A stretch of 64,000 nucleotides of DNA. Origin: Liolophura sinensis (lineage: Eukaryota; Mollusca; Polyplacophora; Chitonida; Chitonidae). The translations under genes were made by a program, and so were the position numbers. The first letter of the stretch is position 1. Each line of letters starts with the position of its first letter. The notes below the pieces were generated by a model. It was not told the origin of the DNA and made no database searches. It saw only the letters and a list, made by a program, of their open reading frames with translations. This document shows, one piece after another, positions 35,001-46,790 of the stretch. Location: positions 55,099,249-55,163,248 of the forward strand of contig NC_088295.1 in the NCBI RefSeq assembly GCF_032854445.1, in the 5' to 3' direction.

Positions 35001-38000
35001 GCAGTCTAGTGTATACCATCTTTCACACGATTTTTCTTCTCGTATTTGCTTGCTTTACTTGGAAACTAGTTCATGTCACGTCTTAGTCTATTCTTCCTGT
35101 TTGTTGGCCTCCATTCAAGAATCTTATCACAGAAAATTGAACCAAAACGATTTTAATATTCTCTACAGTAGATTGGTTAGTTGTTTCCTATTATTTATGT
35201 GACCATGTAGTTGACGGCTGTTATATTTCAGAAGTTGTATCACAAAAATTAGGAGACCTTGTGGCAGTAAAATGAAATGCATATCATCCCCACGACCGTA
35301 TAATTAAATGAAATTAGCGTTATTTCGAATACGCTATACACGCTGATGTTCTAAAGATCATGTTTTCACAGAAGTCCTTTATCAAAACAAGACAAAATCT
35401 ATGTGTAGATCGCAGGAAGTACGTTAAAACATCCGGGGTAGATGTACAACTGCAACTCACATATATACATTTGGCAGGCAATTTATTTTAGTTGTTTTCT
35501 TTATTCTGTATGACATCCTGGACAGACGCGCAGGTTTGGGACCATTCAGGCATTCAGTGCACGTTAGTCTAAATGGCCCGAAACCCCGCCGTAGACTCAA
35601 TAGTAACACTGGGATACATTTTATTTCATTGAATATCCCTAGATGCAGAATTCATTAAGTAAATTTCCCGCTGTTTTATGTTAGACCAAACACCTGCCTT
35701 GCTAATAAACATCTGCGTGCGCAGCATCTGACAAGTTAGATACAGCAGTGAGCGAGTGACCTGGGTACGTAACACTTACAACATAAACTGACACTTAATT
35801 GTTAAGTCGGTTTACTCGGTCTGTAAGCAAAGGCAGATACCCTGGACGTTCGCGCATGGCACGTACATTTACATTGATGTTCTACAGCTTATTTTAGTAA
35901 GAATCTAAACCGATAATAGGGCTTTCAATCCATTTGCTTATTTCAATTAAGTGGATAGAATGAACCATGGTATTTCTTCCCAAACTGAATAGACACTGTG
36001 GATTAAGAAATCGTTGCTTCTATATACTATATATGCAACATTTAAACGTTTTCTATATATTGGATGTATTTACAGTTAATGTAATTTTGCTGCTAACAAC
36101 TGCTGCTTTAAATTCGAAACTGCTTTTGAAATATAATTTAGGCGCGTTTTCAAAATCTGCTCCATCTTTCAATATGAAACGTTTAAAGAGACTATACCTC
36201 CATAGAATTTCTCGTGACTATAATTGCGTTAGTGGTCCTGTATTTGTTAGAACTAATACAGTGTCTGCTGGATGTAATTCGTAATGGCCACTCAGTGTAA
36301 ACAGTATGCTTTGAAGCGAAACATTTGTGACGTCATCATTGTCTAGTTGGCACGTGCAATGGAAAACTTTTGGAATATGCGACAATGCACTTCCTTGAGT
36401 AGTCTTTACGACCAATTTACCTGGCAAGTTTGAAGGTTTATCGGAAGAACGCTTTTGAAGGAAATCGAAGGACTGACATATGCACACACAGATTTCTCTC
36501 TTAAATTTAAATGGGGACCTAAGTGGTTGAGGGAGTTAGCACGCCAGCGCGGAGCAATGATCCATGAGTGCAAATCCAACTCATGCTGGCTTCCTTTCCG
36601 GCCGTACGTGGGAAGGTCTTCCAGCAACCTGCGGATGACAGTTCCCCCAAGCTCTGCCCGGTTTCCACCCACCATAATGATGACCGCCGTAGTATAAGTG
36701 AAATATTCTTGAGTACGGCGTAAAACACCAGTCAAATAAATAAATATATTTAAATTTCACCATAGGCGACTGTGAGGATAAGAAAGGGCGCATGTCATTG
36801 ATAAGTCTCGTGAAAAGCTTACCACTACTGTATTATTTCTCCTGCTCATTAACTGCCACTTCTCTCTGACGCGCTTGTACACACATACAGAAAAGTGTCT
36901 GAAACAGTGCAGGTCTGTAAACGGTGGAGTTTAGTGTTTACAATCTGTGATAAGGGTTTGTGGTCATCCAGAGCATTAGAGCATTATCTAAGGCAGTGAG
37001 AAGACATACCCTGCTGTTCACAGACTATATCTGTCTTCAATCACAGTCAAGCAAATCAAGAGGTGCACCGGTTTTACCGAGCTCTAAATAACCATTAACT
37101 ACTTCACTCTATATCCAGAGTTACCGAAACCTTGTCAGGAACCCACCATTCAAGCTGGCTTCAACACATCTTTTATATGGAGTACTCAATTAGTTGACTA
37201 ATCATTTATTTATTTATTTGTTTCTTTGAATGATTTGATGATAGTCAGATTTATGGATAGAGGAAACCGGACTGCCCGGGATAAGCTGTCGCGATCAACA
37301 TTCTGCAATAAAGATGCGGACCAACTAGCGAGGTGATTTCCAGCCTGCAAATACAAATCTCATGTGATTTAAGTCCAGACTGAAGTTTGATTGAAGTTCA
37401 AAACATGCTAGATCGGGAGTCGTTTGAAACATTATGACGATCTCGTAACCTTCCCTTTCAGGCCAATGGCTGATCAACCTTAAATGGCGCCCGCTTTAGG
37501 CCTTAGAGCCCCTGAGGTTGGAAGAGGAAAGATTCTTAATAGTGTCATGTTAATGAAGTTAACATTTGTTGCAAGTGCTCCCTAAAGATTTTACCAAAAG
37601 ACCAGTTTATTTATTCTTAAAACTATGTGTAAAAATGGGTACTGTTGATTTTTACAGGATTCCAACTCTGTCCATGCACATGTCCTTAATGACATGTGCA
37701 TGAATGTAATGAATGCACAAATGGTTTGTTTCGGTTTAACTGAGCTATTTACAGAAAATGTCTAGGGACCTTGTCTACGTACGGGACTCTTTTCATTTCC
37801 CCTTTTTTTAACGTGGGCTATAGACAGAGATGTTGCTCTGATGCATCTTATATCCCTAGCATGTCTACGTCGTCAAGTAATTTTGGCAATATTTGAATTG
37901 GTAACATTGAAAACACAGACAGAATGTTGCAGCTGTGATTCACACGTGTTTTGGGCATCTTGTTCATTTCAAGTTTTAAATATGATACCTGTCAACAACT

Positions 38001-41000
38001 GTTTCAATCAGTTGCATTACGTGACAATGAGATATTGTTTCAAAACGTACCTTGTTCGTATTAAATGTTATCGGTTCAAATCTAGTACCCGTTGATGTGC
38101 AAGAAATGAGAAACATTTATCGTTCGTGTTACGTTTTACCGTGCATTGTTGAAAGGAAAGGTATAAACGTACATGAGTGTTTCTGGAGAAATGCGATCGC
38201 CGAGTTTTGTCTTCACCACGTTGAGCACTGTATATATAGGCCTATATGCCAATCTCATACTCTGTTAGAGGTCACTTATAAATATACTTTAACTCCAGTT
38301 TTCTTCTCAAATGAAAATACACAGATCCATTTTCATGTCCTTATTTATTCTGGAGTTGCGCATCTTTTGCACTACAAGACCTACTGCGTGACTTCATCAG
38401 ACAGTGTGTGTTTTTATAAGCTGACTGACATATAGTAAGAAGATAAAGAGTCATTCACAGAGCATGCTAAATATGGAACATAATCATAACCGTTTTCCCA
38501 GACGTTGCCTTTCTTTCCTGTCATCTGAATGCGCGCCGTATATTAACGCGTTTCATGCTTTTTGTTTACAAAGGGATGCAAAAACATCCTAATCTCCATC
38601 ATGTCAACACTTGCAAGTTCACCTCCAGTCCACGAAAGGGCTAAATGATGCCACAACATTTCCAAAATATTGGCAAGCGATCTTGAGAGTTAGCTGAAAG
38701 ACTGGGGTTTACTTGAAAGTTGTCCTACCTTATGTAAAGATGCTACGGTTCTGGGAAGATACTGATGTTTGCAAGCGATCTTAAAAGATCTCTTTACGTG
38801 TTTAAAAGTGATCCTTGGTATAACCATTTATCTGTATAAATTCTGCCAAGCAGCAACCACTTGCACCCTGGAACTATCCCTGAGCCAATTTTTTGTTTCT
38901 GTCTCCGCAAAAAAGTGGTTGTTTATTTGTCTGTTAGACGGATGGCCACATTTGGCGTACAGCAGGTGTTGTGTGTTTCAGTCTCATTAGGCCTGTCAGC
39001 GCGCTGAAGGCAAAATGTATGCATCTGTTCTGTATACTAATACGTGTATTTTCGGCGTTTGTCCATTCGAATTTACTTATGTCCGACTAGATAATGCCAA
39101 ACGGTGCAACCCTTAGGGCGGAAAATATGCCCACACATATTTTTAGTCGCTGCATGAACATCACCTCTTGAGGTCCCTGGAGGATATCAGCGACCAAAAA
39201 TAGGCATTTTGCTATACCAATGGAAGCCAGATAGAGAGTTAATGTTCGTTGAGCCACACAGGGTGGCGTGGATGCCGTCTCATGCGGCATGTAATATTAT
39301 TTGTCTCACCTCTTCGCACCTCTATGGCGCTGTAGTTGTTGACTGTGGGAGCTTTATTGTTTAAGATCGTGAGGTGCATCTTTGAAATGCGCATGCGTGC
39401 CAGCTTGTGATCCACATAAGGTGTCTTACCTTTATATGCACTGTCAATAACATGATGATCGCAGTTTTAAGACAATCACCAAACTAACGACGTGGCTTTT
39501 GTTTTAACTCACATACTTTTTGTCAGAGTGTATGCTTTGCGATACCGTGCAAATTTTTACTACACCCAACATTTCATCTGAATCAGTTTCCACCTCGCCA
39601 CTAAATAAGCATATACATGTACATTTGTCAGATAGGGATGTTGCTCGGTTTGATATGTGTGTCAAGGGATTCCCATGCACTGCTTGATTTGACCCACATT
39701 GCGCTGCAGTTTCGGTCAATTAGTAGCCTAATGATAGATGCATGAAGACTTAATGGTAATTATAATGAGAGATAATATCCCGCACTCACACACTGTACTT
39801 GCCGACCGATTATCTCTATCAAGTATAGGTTAAGGGGGCACTAATTATTCAGTTAGCGGTACTGGTATTTAGGTTTTTCATTTATATGAATTAATGATTA
39901 TGGCTTAACGACACGTCGGAATTATTTGAGACATATCATATTGACCACCAATATGAAGATATGGTGAATGCGAGAATCGACACAATATGCCTTTTATGTG
40001 GGATGAAGATTGAATGAAGTGCTTTGGAATCTGTCCTATTATTTAACAGAGTCTTATGACATTGAAATTGTTCATTGTGGAGTAAATGAATGGCGATGAC
40101 TTGGAAAGTAGAGTGATGAGACCTGTCGTACCTTATGCAAAGGTCACTTATCTAAGTGGAAGAAGCGATGGGAAACTGTGAGAGAGCCATGTGGAAGGCG
40201 GGTAAGGTTGAAATGGCAAGGGCCACGAAGCCACCTGTCGATGGCGTTGCATTATAGTGTTAACTCATACTCAAGCTTTGCGAACGCTGGTGCTATGGAT
40301 TTTTGTTTTACTTTGTCAACCTCAGCTGAAAAAATTGAGAGTTTCCAAAACTGACGCCACGTACATCAGCATTAATTAATTCAATGGAATTGCTGGGAAC
40401 AGGGATTCGCTTTTGTGTAGTTTGTCAAGTAGCTGGCGAGGTCTGATGTTCTGTCGGAGTCCTCCGCCTAGCCGTCATAAATATATGTAAAATAATGTCG
40501 AATATAACGTAAAGCTTCCAAAAATTTAGTTGCGGCAAGCAGCCCTAGGCCTATATATGGGAGAAGGTTGCTGCTATTCTTTTTGTTGTTTCCGTGGTTC
40601 TTGTTTTGTTGCTCACGTTTTTGTTGTTGCTGTCCTTTTTTTGCTGAGGATGGTGTCCTCTTGATCTTTATTTGGCCGCACTCTTGAAGTGCGCATGTGT
40701 CGCTCATTGTGACAACACGTTGGTCATTTTTGCTTTTTACCTCAGTACATGCTAATTGTTTTCCAAACTTTAAACATCCTGTAAATGTCAGTGGCATCCT
40801 GTTATCACACAAGCAGGCACATGAGATTGTAGAGGTAAACGTCTGCATTTTACATTTGACATATGCTTCTAATAGATGCTTGAGTTATTTACTGTACAGC
40901 AATTCCTGACAGTTTAAAGTGACTGCAACCACATCTAACGGCTCCCAAGCCTTATGTAAGAAAGTCTTGCGCAGCAATCCGGTATACAATCTAATATACA

Positions 41001-41655
41001 AACACCACGGCTAGTTATCCCTGAAATGATTGCGTTTCTAGTTTGTTTGTTTTTTTCGCTGTGGCTATACAGCGTCTATTTGTGATATATATGCAGGTTA
41101 CGTAGGTGGCCGCAACAGTATATGCGAAAAGCCTGCTTATCAGCTTTATATATAACAAAACAACTCTGCGTTCAGAAAACGATTTCTGTGCCGTATCACG
41201 GCAAGTGCTTGGAGCCAGTCTAGTGACGGACGGGGAAAACAACCTTTTTTTTACAGCTTATCGCGATATGTGAAGCGTAATTGCGCCTGCGTCAAAACAA
41301 AGCTCTTTTGATCTATAAATCTCTGTGTAGCTAGGGGCCTGTGTGTACGGTCTGCATGTTTCGTGGCGTTCGCCCAAAAACGGTTGTCAACAACTTGATT
41401 GAATGGTGATTTACAAGGTTCTGGCAACATCCCAGATGGTTTATTTTCTGTATCAGGCGTGGGTCGTAATGTTTGTGTTTACGTCACCGTCTCAGAGTCA
41501 GGCGTAACAGGATAGTGTAATGGCTCGGGATGAAGCAGATGAGTCTCACAAAGTCTTACCATTAATCTTAAATCACAGTAACCTTTGTTATAATAATGTA
41601 CGTTTAGCTCGCAGGTTATTATTCGAGTCACTTGAATGTAGTGTACTCAAGAATT

Positions 41656-41702
<47 letters not shown>

Positions 41703-44700
41703 GTATATGAACATACGATATTGATATGGGCAAAAGTTAGCATACTACAGTGGTTCTATGCAATTATATAATATACGTGTATACATAAATTTACTCAAAT
41801 AATACATCCCATCATAATGCTGGCCGAATTCGTATAAGCGAAATAGTCTTGAGTACGGCGTGAAATACCAATCAAAATCAAATAATAACATATGTAGTAT
41901 ATGAATAAATTTTAAAAAATATATTAGAACATTGCTAGTTAAAAAGATATATAGACCATACTATTATCTGTTCTTAAAATTAGTATCTGACATGCAGTTT
42001 GATGAAACGTTCCACCAGTCACATCTGTACCAGTATGAGACAGCTCTGGCAGCTTCTGATACAGGCAGAAAGAAGTGCAACTTATCCTGCATTTTCTATG
42101 GTGTTTGTTATGCCCCGAGAAAGTACTTGTATCACTCCAGTGAAGCTTTTATTGCGCTATTTTCCTATCAGAAATGGTTCGATAACCGGCGTGGAGAAGA
42201 ATAAACGAAATGGAATAAAACAGTTAAGATATATGTTTACAGGCATGCTGCAGACCTAGGCGATTGTCCACACATGTATGTATAGACATTGGGTATTGGG
42301 TGTAAATGGAGGCACATACGGCCAGCATTTATGATGTATTTATCTTTTTTTTACCGTTGGGATTGTGCGTTCGAATCCAGCCCTCTTTGGTTTGCATGTA
42401 TACGCCTGGCGAGGTGCGTAGGTTTTGGCTGAGCTATGCCATTATTCCTTCACTTGGATATCTTTCTGCTGCCACATAATTGAAATATCTGGAGTAATAT
42501 ACAAATAAAAAATAATAAAAATTGAATGAATTAATTTATTATGATAATAAAAAAAATTATTTTATGAAAATTATAATATTTTTTTCCTTCACAGCTTTGG
42601 TTGTCCGATACCTGACAAGACGTTTTATTGGAGACTATGATTCCAGAAGTGGTTAGTATGCATTTAAGCGCTTGTACATTATTAGGTTACATCTATTTAA
42701 CCTTGATCAAGTTCTCTACACAGTTTACATCCCTTATGATCACCCGAGATCACGTGTTCGAATGTAGCTCTGGTTGGCTTTTTGGGGGCTTTTTCAGGAG
42801 ATTGCTCGAGTAACTGATGAGTTACCGATGTGGGCACTGGGAAACCTTCCCAAACCACATTTTATCTCCAGAATAAATAAGGGAAAGGGTTCATTAATAT
42901 GCCACATTGGAAGTATTTCATTTGCGTGACATCATTAAATTTATAAAATGAACACCTGGATCCAAAATTTTGACAGTTCTCATAGAAGAAAAAATATTCT
43001 CGAATAAATCGTAAAACCCCAATGAAGTAAATAAATGATTTGCACATGGAAGCATATAGAGGAGATCTCGCTACCTTTCTAATACAGGGCAGGGTAGCGA
43101 AGTAGCGACGCTAGGTAACGAGGTAAGGTAGCGAGGCAGCGAAGCTAGGTAACGAGGTAACGAGGCAGCAAAACAAGGTAGCGAGGTAGCGAAGCGACGT
43201 AACGACGTAGCGAGGCAGCGAAGCGAGGTAACGACGTAGCGAAGCGAGATAACACGTAGCGAGGCAGCGAAACGAGGTAACGACGTAGCGAGGCAGCGAA
43301 ACGAGGTAACGACGTAGTGAGGCAGCGAAGCGAGATAACGACGTAGCGAGGCAGCGAAGCGAGGTAGCGGCGTAACGAGGCAGCAAAGCAAGGTAGTAAA
43401 ACAAGGTAGCGAGATAGCGAGATGTCCTCTGTGCATCATTAGCTTTATATATATTTAAAGAAAACAAAAGGAAGCCCGTCTATGCGAGGATCTGATATTT
43501 CATAGCCAATGACAGGTTTTGAAATTTGTGGGATATTTGACAGAACGAATGTTTGGCTCTTTTCTCTCAAAAAAAAAATAATGTTTGAATGTAATTTTGC
43601 TACTGCAGTATATTATTCTGTTAAATATAACATACATATCTCATTCAACTTACAGAATGTATTAGACTAACAGGATATTATGTTGAATATGACACAGTTT
43701 TATGTTATATTGACAAAATACATCCTAGTATCACTCTAACAAAAAACTTTCTGTTAAAGTTAACAGAATAATTTTTTGATTGTATGTACATGTTACCATA
43801 CATCATGTACCCGATATATATAATTTCAGCTTGTATATAGACATATGAAAACGCTTAGGTTCAGCTACAACTTACCTTTAAAACTTTGCTCTTAGAACAC
43901 TTTGACCTTTTTGTCCTATACAGTTCTATAGTTTGACCTTATGAGGTCGTGACAATTTAAAACGAATACAGAAAATTGATCGTAACTGGCGGGGTTTATG
44001 GGTTAATCGACATGGCGACTTTTTTTCCACAGAGGCTATCTATTCACATCATACAACGATAGACGGTAAAGATGTCATTCTGCACGTCATGGATACAACA
44101 TGGCGGGTAAGTGTTTGTGGGTACGTCCATGTAAAACATATAGATGAATGGATGACATTTTGTTTTGAAGCATGCGTTGTACATCATTATCTTATCAGAT
44201 ATTCCCCCAAATGTACATGCATTTTATATGTTTATATGGTTCTGTTGATAAATAGGAAGTCATGTGAACCCGTTATCTGTTATTCTCTCATGCTCTTTAT
44301 GTGGAAATGCCAGCTAGGTGCGTTGGAGATACCTTATTTGTATCCATGTGTAGCTACTAGTGACTTACCGTATGTGACAAGTGTATTAAGTGTTACATCT
44401 AAATGATTTCATTGTAACATATGACAGCATAGGCCTAGGGCTTTCTTAAAAACTTATACTTCAGTTTTCGACAAAATATGTTGAGGACCCATCTTGGTTT
44501 TAAGCTTTTTTTTGTTGATGTAGGCCTATTATATGAGAACACATGTGAATGTTAAACTCGATGTTATTTTACACTAATTTCTGTATTGTTAGTTTCTGGA
44601 AAGTCACTAACATCTGCTGAAATAACCTAAAAGAAACTACGTACCGGAGGTTTTTGGCCAAGCAGCCATCATCTCAATTTCATTTCAATTTTTGATATTA

Positions 44701-45712
44701 TTTTAGAATAGCGCAAATAATTACTTTGACAAAATATCAGCCTCGCTTTGCATTCAAAATCGGAAATAAAATTCCTAAAATTTTTAAAGTGGGTCGCATT
44801 ACAACCTTTTCATATTTTATAACTATAAATAGGACAGGTACCAGTCTGATGTTTACTGAAATGTTCTTGGTAAATAAAGAAAGTTTGACTGGATTAGCGA
44901 ATGTGGACTTTTTTTACCAAAAATCTCAGGTATAGCGTCTTAATAATCTGCATGAGCAAGGGAAAACAAAAACGATGCGTAAATAATGTTTTTAAACAAA
45001 AAGGGCTTAATCTCGATGTAATTTTCTATAGTTTCTTGTGAACAGTTTACTGGATATAAAAGAAACACAGGCCGCCTAGTGAATGCAGAAAAGAATATGA
45101 CTGGGTGTGTTCTAACGGATTCCCTGGTATTCTTCATTACCTTTTCAGTCTAAACAAAAGGGGAGAAAGACTCATACAAGATCACGCGGGCAATTGTTTA
45201 ACTTTTGATCACATGTCTTCCCACTCCCCGCCCAGATTCTATGGAGCTTCTGTTTACCATTCCAGAGTGGGGAAAAGGATTTCCAGCGGGAACAGATCCG
45301 TTGGGGAGATGGGTTCCTCTTGGTTTACGACATCACTAACCGGACTAGTTTTGAGGCGGTAAAGACTCTGCTAGAGGAGATAAGAGATGTTCGGAAGCAT
45401 ACCAGGGTTCCCGTGGCCATTATCGGCAACAAGTGCGATTTGTTACACAGACGGGTGGTAGACGAACAGGAAGGTGGCCAGTTCTCGGAGCAGATGAACT
45501 GTCTATTCCTGGAAACTTCTGCCAGTGAGAGTATGGACACGGTCACGAACGCTTTCAATATGGTGTATCGGGACATCAAAATCATTCACCGCAAAATAGA
45601 AAAACTGAAACGCTTCATGCAAAAGCCGGCGGTGTCGGCCAGACTGCACCTCAGACAGTCCCTGAAAATGTTCACGGAAAAACACTTGCGTGACAGAACG
45701 TCAACTATTTGA
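32077..45712 (+). CDS. RERG/RASL-like small GTPase with degenerate switch regions, 4 exons, 253 aa
   Basis: Exons are 32077-32260, 42595-42651, 44033-44106 and 45266-45712, all GT-AG, in phase, 762 nt with TGA. Ras-like fold marks are GANGVGKS (G1, 54-61), NKCD (G4, 160-163) and ETSAS (G5, 188-192), plus REQIRWGDGFLLVYDITNR, which is typical of the RERG/RASL11/RASL12 group. The N-terminal extension is acidic with a Cys pair (22-23). The C-terminus lacks a CaaX box, as in RERG. Oddities: the switch I Thr (Ras T35) is Arg79, and the G3 box DTAGQ reads DTTWR (101-105), so Ras G60 and Q61 are lost. Ras G12 is Asn56. GTP hydrolysis is therefore probably weak or absent. Intron 1 is 10.3 kb and falls straight after the P-loop Ser. 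The stop codon lies inside a 30-bp tandem repeat. Orthology within the RERG/RASL group is unresolved. Confidence 0.88.
32261..36511 (+). other. Small GTPase intron 1, left part
   Basis: Non-coding between exon 1 and the SINE-A copy. Only the 34.8-kb hairpin stands out. Antisense frames up to 120 codons lack motifs. Confidence 0.6.
34801..34826. repeat. Perfect 11-bp hairpin
   Basis: CTGTATGTAGG and CCTACATACAG flank a 4-base loop. It lies in intron 1 of the small GTPase gene. It is too short for a microRNA precursor. Confidence 0.8.
36512..36747 (+). mobile_element. SINE-A, near full length
   Basis: Head GGGGACCTAAGTGGTTGAGG, centre CATGCTGGCTTCCTTTCCGG and tail CTTGAGTACGGCGTAAAACA are followed by AAATAAATAA. 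It lies in intron 1 of the small GTPase gene. Confidence 0.8.
36748..41657 (+). other. Small GTPase intron 1, right part
   Basis: Non-coding apart from the 37.7-kb hairpin. A frame of 126 codons on the minus strand at 40468-40848 is low-complexity (Lys/Gln/Asn-rich) and is not judged a gene. Confidence 0.6.
37673..37702. repeat. Perfect 12-bp hairpin
   Basis: CATGCACATGTC and GACATGTGCATG flank a 6-base loop. It lies in intron 1 of the small GTPase gene. Confidence 0.8.
41658..41697 (+). repeat. (AT)n microsatellite
   Basis: About 20 uninterrupted TA dinucleotides near the 3' end of intron 1 of the GTPase gene. Confidence 0.95.
41805..41885 (+). mobile_element. SINE-A tail fragment
   Basis: CATCATAATGCTGGCCG and TCTTGAGTACGGCGTGAAAT are followed by CAATCAAAATCAAA. 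The head is absent. Confidence 0.65.
42358..42510 (+). mobile_element. Possible tRNA-derived SINE fragment
   Basis: GTGCGTTCGAATCCAGCCC looks like a B box, and the copy ends in ACAAATAAAA. The family was not identified. Confidence 0.3.
42740..43036 (+). mobile_element. Possible SINE-C-like element at the exon 2/intron 2 side of the GTPase gene
   Basis: GTTCGAATGTAGCTC resembles a B box, GGAAACCTTCCCAAACC the central domain and AAATATTCTCGAATAAATCG the shared tail, followed by AGTAAATAAATG. Confidence 0.4.
43058..43430 (+). repeat. 29-bp minisatellite bounded by inverted termini
   Basis: The unit begins GCAGCGAAGCGAGGTAACGA and is 29 bp, built from roughly 10-bp subrepeats. The ends are inverted copies: AGAGGAGATCTCGCTA at the left and its complement with one mismatch at 43415-43430. 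Long minus-strand frames here are repeat translations. Confidence 0.85.
43586..43782 (+). mobile_element. MITE, copy 2, in intron 2 of the small GTPase gene
   Basis: This is homologous over most of its length to the reverse complement of 11602-11846, sharing TTCTGTTAAATATAAC, the ACAGGATATTATGTTG core and the end AATTTTTTGA. Termini are more diverged than in copy 1. Confidence 0.65.
44107..45265 (+). other. Small GTPase intron 3
   Basis: This lies between donor GTAAGT at 44107 and the acceptor TTCCAG before 45266. No repeat or gene was recognised. Confidence 0.7.
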
Positions 45713-46085
45713 CACATGTGTGACAGAAAGTCAACTATTTGACACGTGTGATAGAAAATCAGCTGTTTGACATATGCGTGACAGAAACTCAACTATTTGA
45801 CATACGCGTGACAAAAAGTCAACTATTTGACCCATACGTGAGAGAACGTGATAGATAAATGACACGAGTGTGATAGAAAGTCAGCTACGTGACATACATG
45901 TGGCAGAAAGTCAGTGGTTTCAAACATCCGTGACAGAACGTTAGTTATTTGACACATGTGTGATAGGTCGAAGCTATATGATGCCTGTCTACATAGAAAG
46001 TCAGCTATTTGTTATCTATGTGATATAACGAAACTGTACATCACCTGTCTAACAGAACGTCAACTATTTGACGTGCATCTGTCTG
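45690..46085 (+). repeat. 30-bp minisatellite overlapping the GTPase stop codon
   Basis: The unit TGACAGAAAGTCAACTATTT plus a short CACATGTG-like link repeats about 13 times with decay. Starts fall at 45691, 45721, 45749, 45779 and 45809. The first unit encodes the last residues and the TGA of the GTPase, so the array forms the proximal 3' UTR. Confidence 0.85.
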
Positions 46086-46299
46086 AAAGACTGCCCGGCA
46101 TGTGAAGCACAGAACTGAACATTATGTATACTTATACATTTAAATTTAGGCCTATATGTGGTTCAGAAATGCCTGGCCTGTCGAATATGAAATACCAGTT
46201 AATATTTCCAGTGCTTATTTATATATAAAACGATATATTCGTATGTATTTCAATGTTTTCTCATGTACAGTAGTGATTGACAGCATGTGCCTTAAATCC

Positions 46300-46545
46300 A
46301 GCAGGGGTCTCTGTGGCCTTAGTGTTAGATAACTGTTGGTTCAAGTACAGCTCATGCAGACTTTCCCTCAGTTCGTACATGTTATGGTCTGGCAGCAACC
46401 TGTGCTCTTGAGTTTTCCCCAAATTCTACCCGGTTTCTCCCCACTATTATGCTGGCCGCCGTGCTGTAAGTGAAATATTCTTGAGTATGGCGTAAGTGAA
46501 ATATTCTTGAGTACGGCGTAAAACACTATCAAATATTAAATTAAA
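46300..46545 (+). mobile_element. SINE-A with duplicated tail
   Basis: Head, centre (GGTCTGGCAGCAACCTGTG) and tail are present. The tail segment GTAAGTGAAATATTCTTGAG occurs twice in tandem (about 26 bp apart) before CGGCGTAAAACACTATC. Confidence 0.75.
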
Positions 46546-46554
46546 TCCAGCAGG

Positions 46555-46790
46555 CCCTTGTTCAATCCCTATAGCAGGTACCACTCATGAAAACGGTACG
46601 TATGGCTTCTAAGCTTGGTGTTCGACAACACCGGGATTGGTTGACTTAGTATCGTATCTGCAAACCATGACACCTCCTTGTCAAGTACCTGACCTACCCA
46701 CACGTCATAAAGCGAGCGAGTGGTGGATTCGAACACTCAACCGCGGCGATCAAGGGCTATTCGTCTTCCAACTTGTGAAGACGTGTCGTT
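46555..46790 (-). mobile_element. Possible tRNA-derived SINE of a fourth family
   Basis: On the minus strand GTTGAGTGTTCGAATCCACC has a B-box look. Downstream GGTGTTGTCGAACACCAAGC is palindromic. No second copy was seen in the window. Confidence 0.3.

Noticed and set aside
40468-40848. 126-codon minus-strand frame with Lys/Gln/Asn-rich middle
   Set aside because: Low-complexity composition from GTT/TTG runs in an intron, without homologue-like motifs.
43071-43467. Two overlapping minus-strand frames of about 120 codons, Leu/Arg/Ser-rich
   Set aside because: Pure translation of the 29-bp array, open in more than one frame at once.
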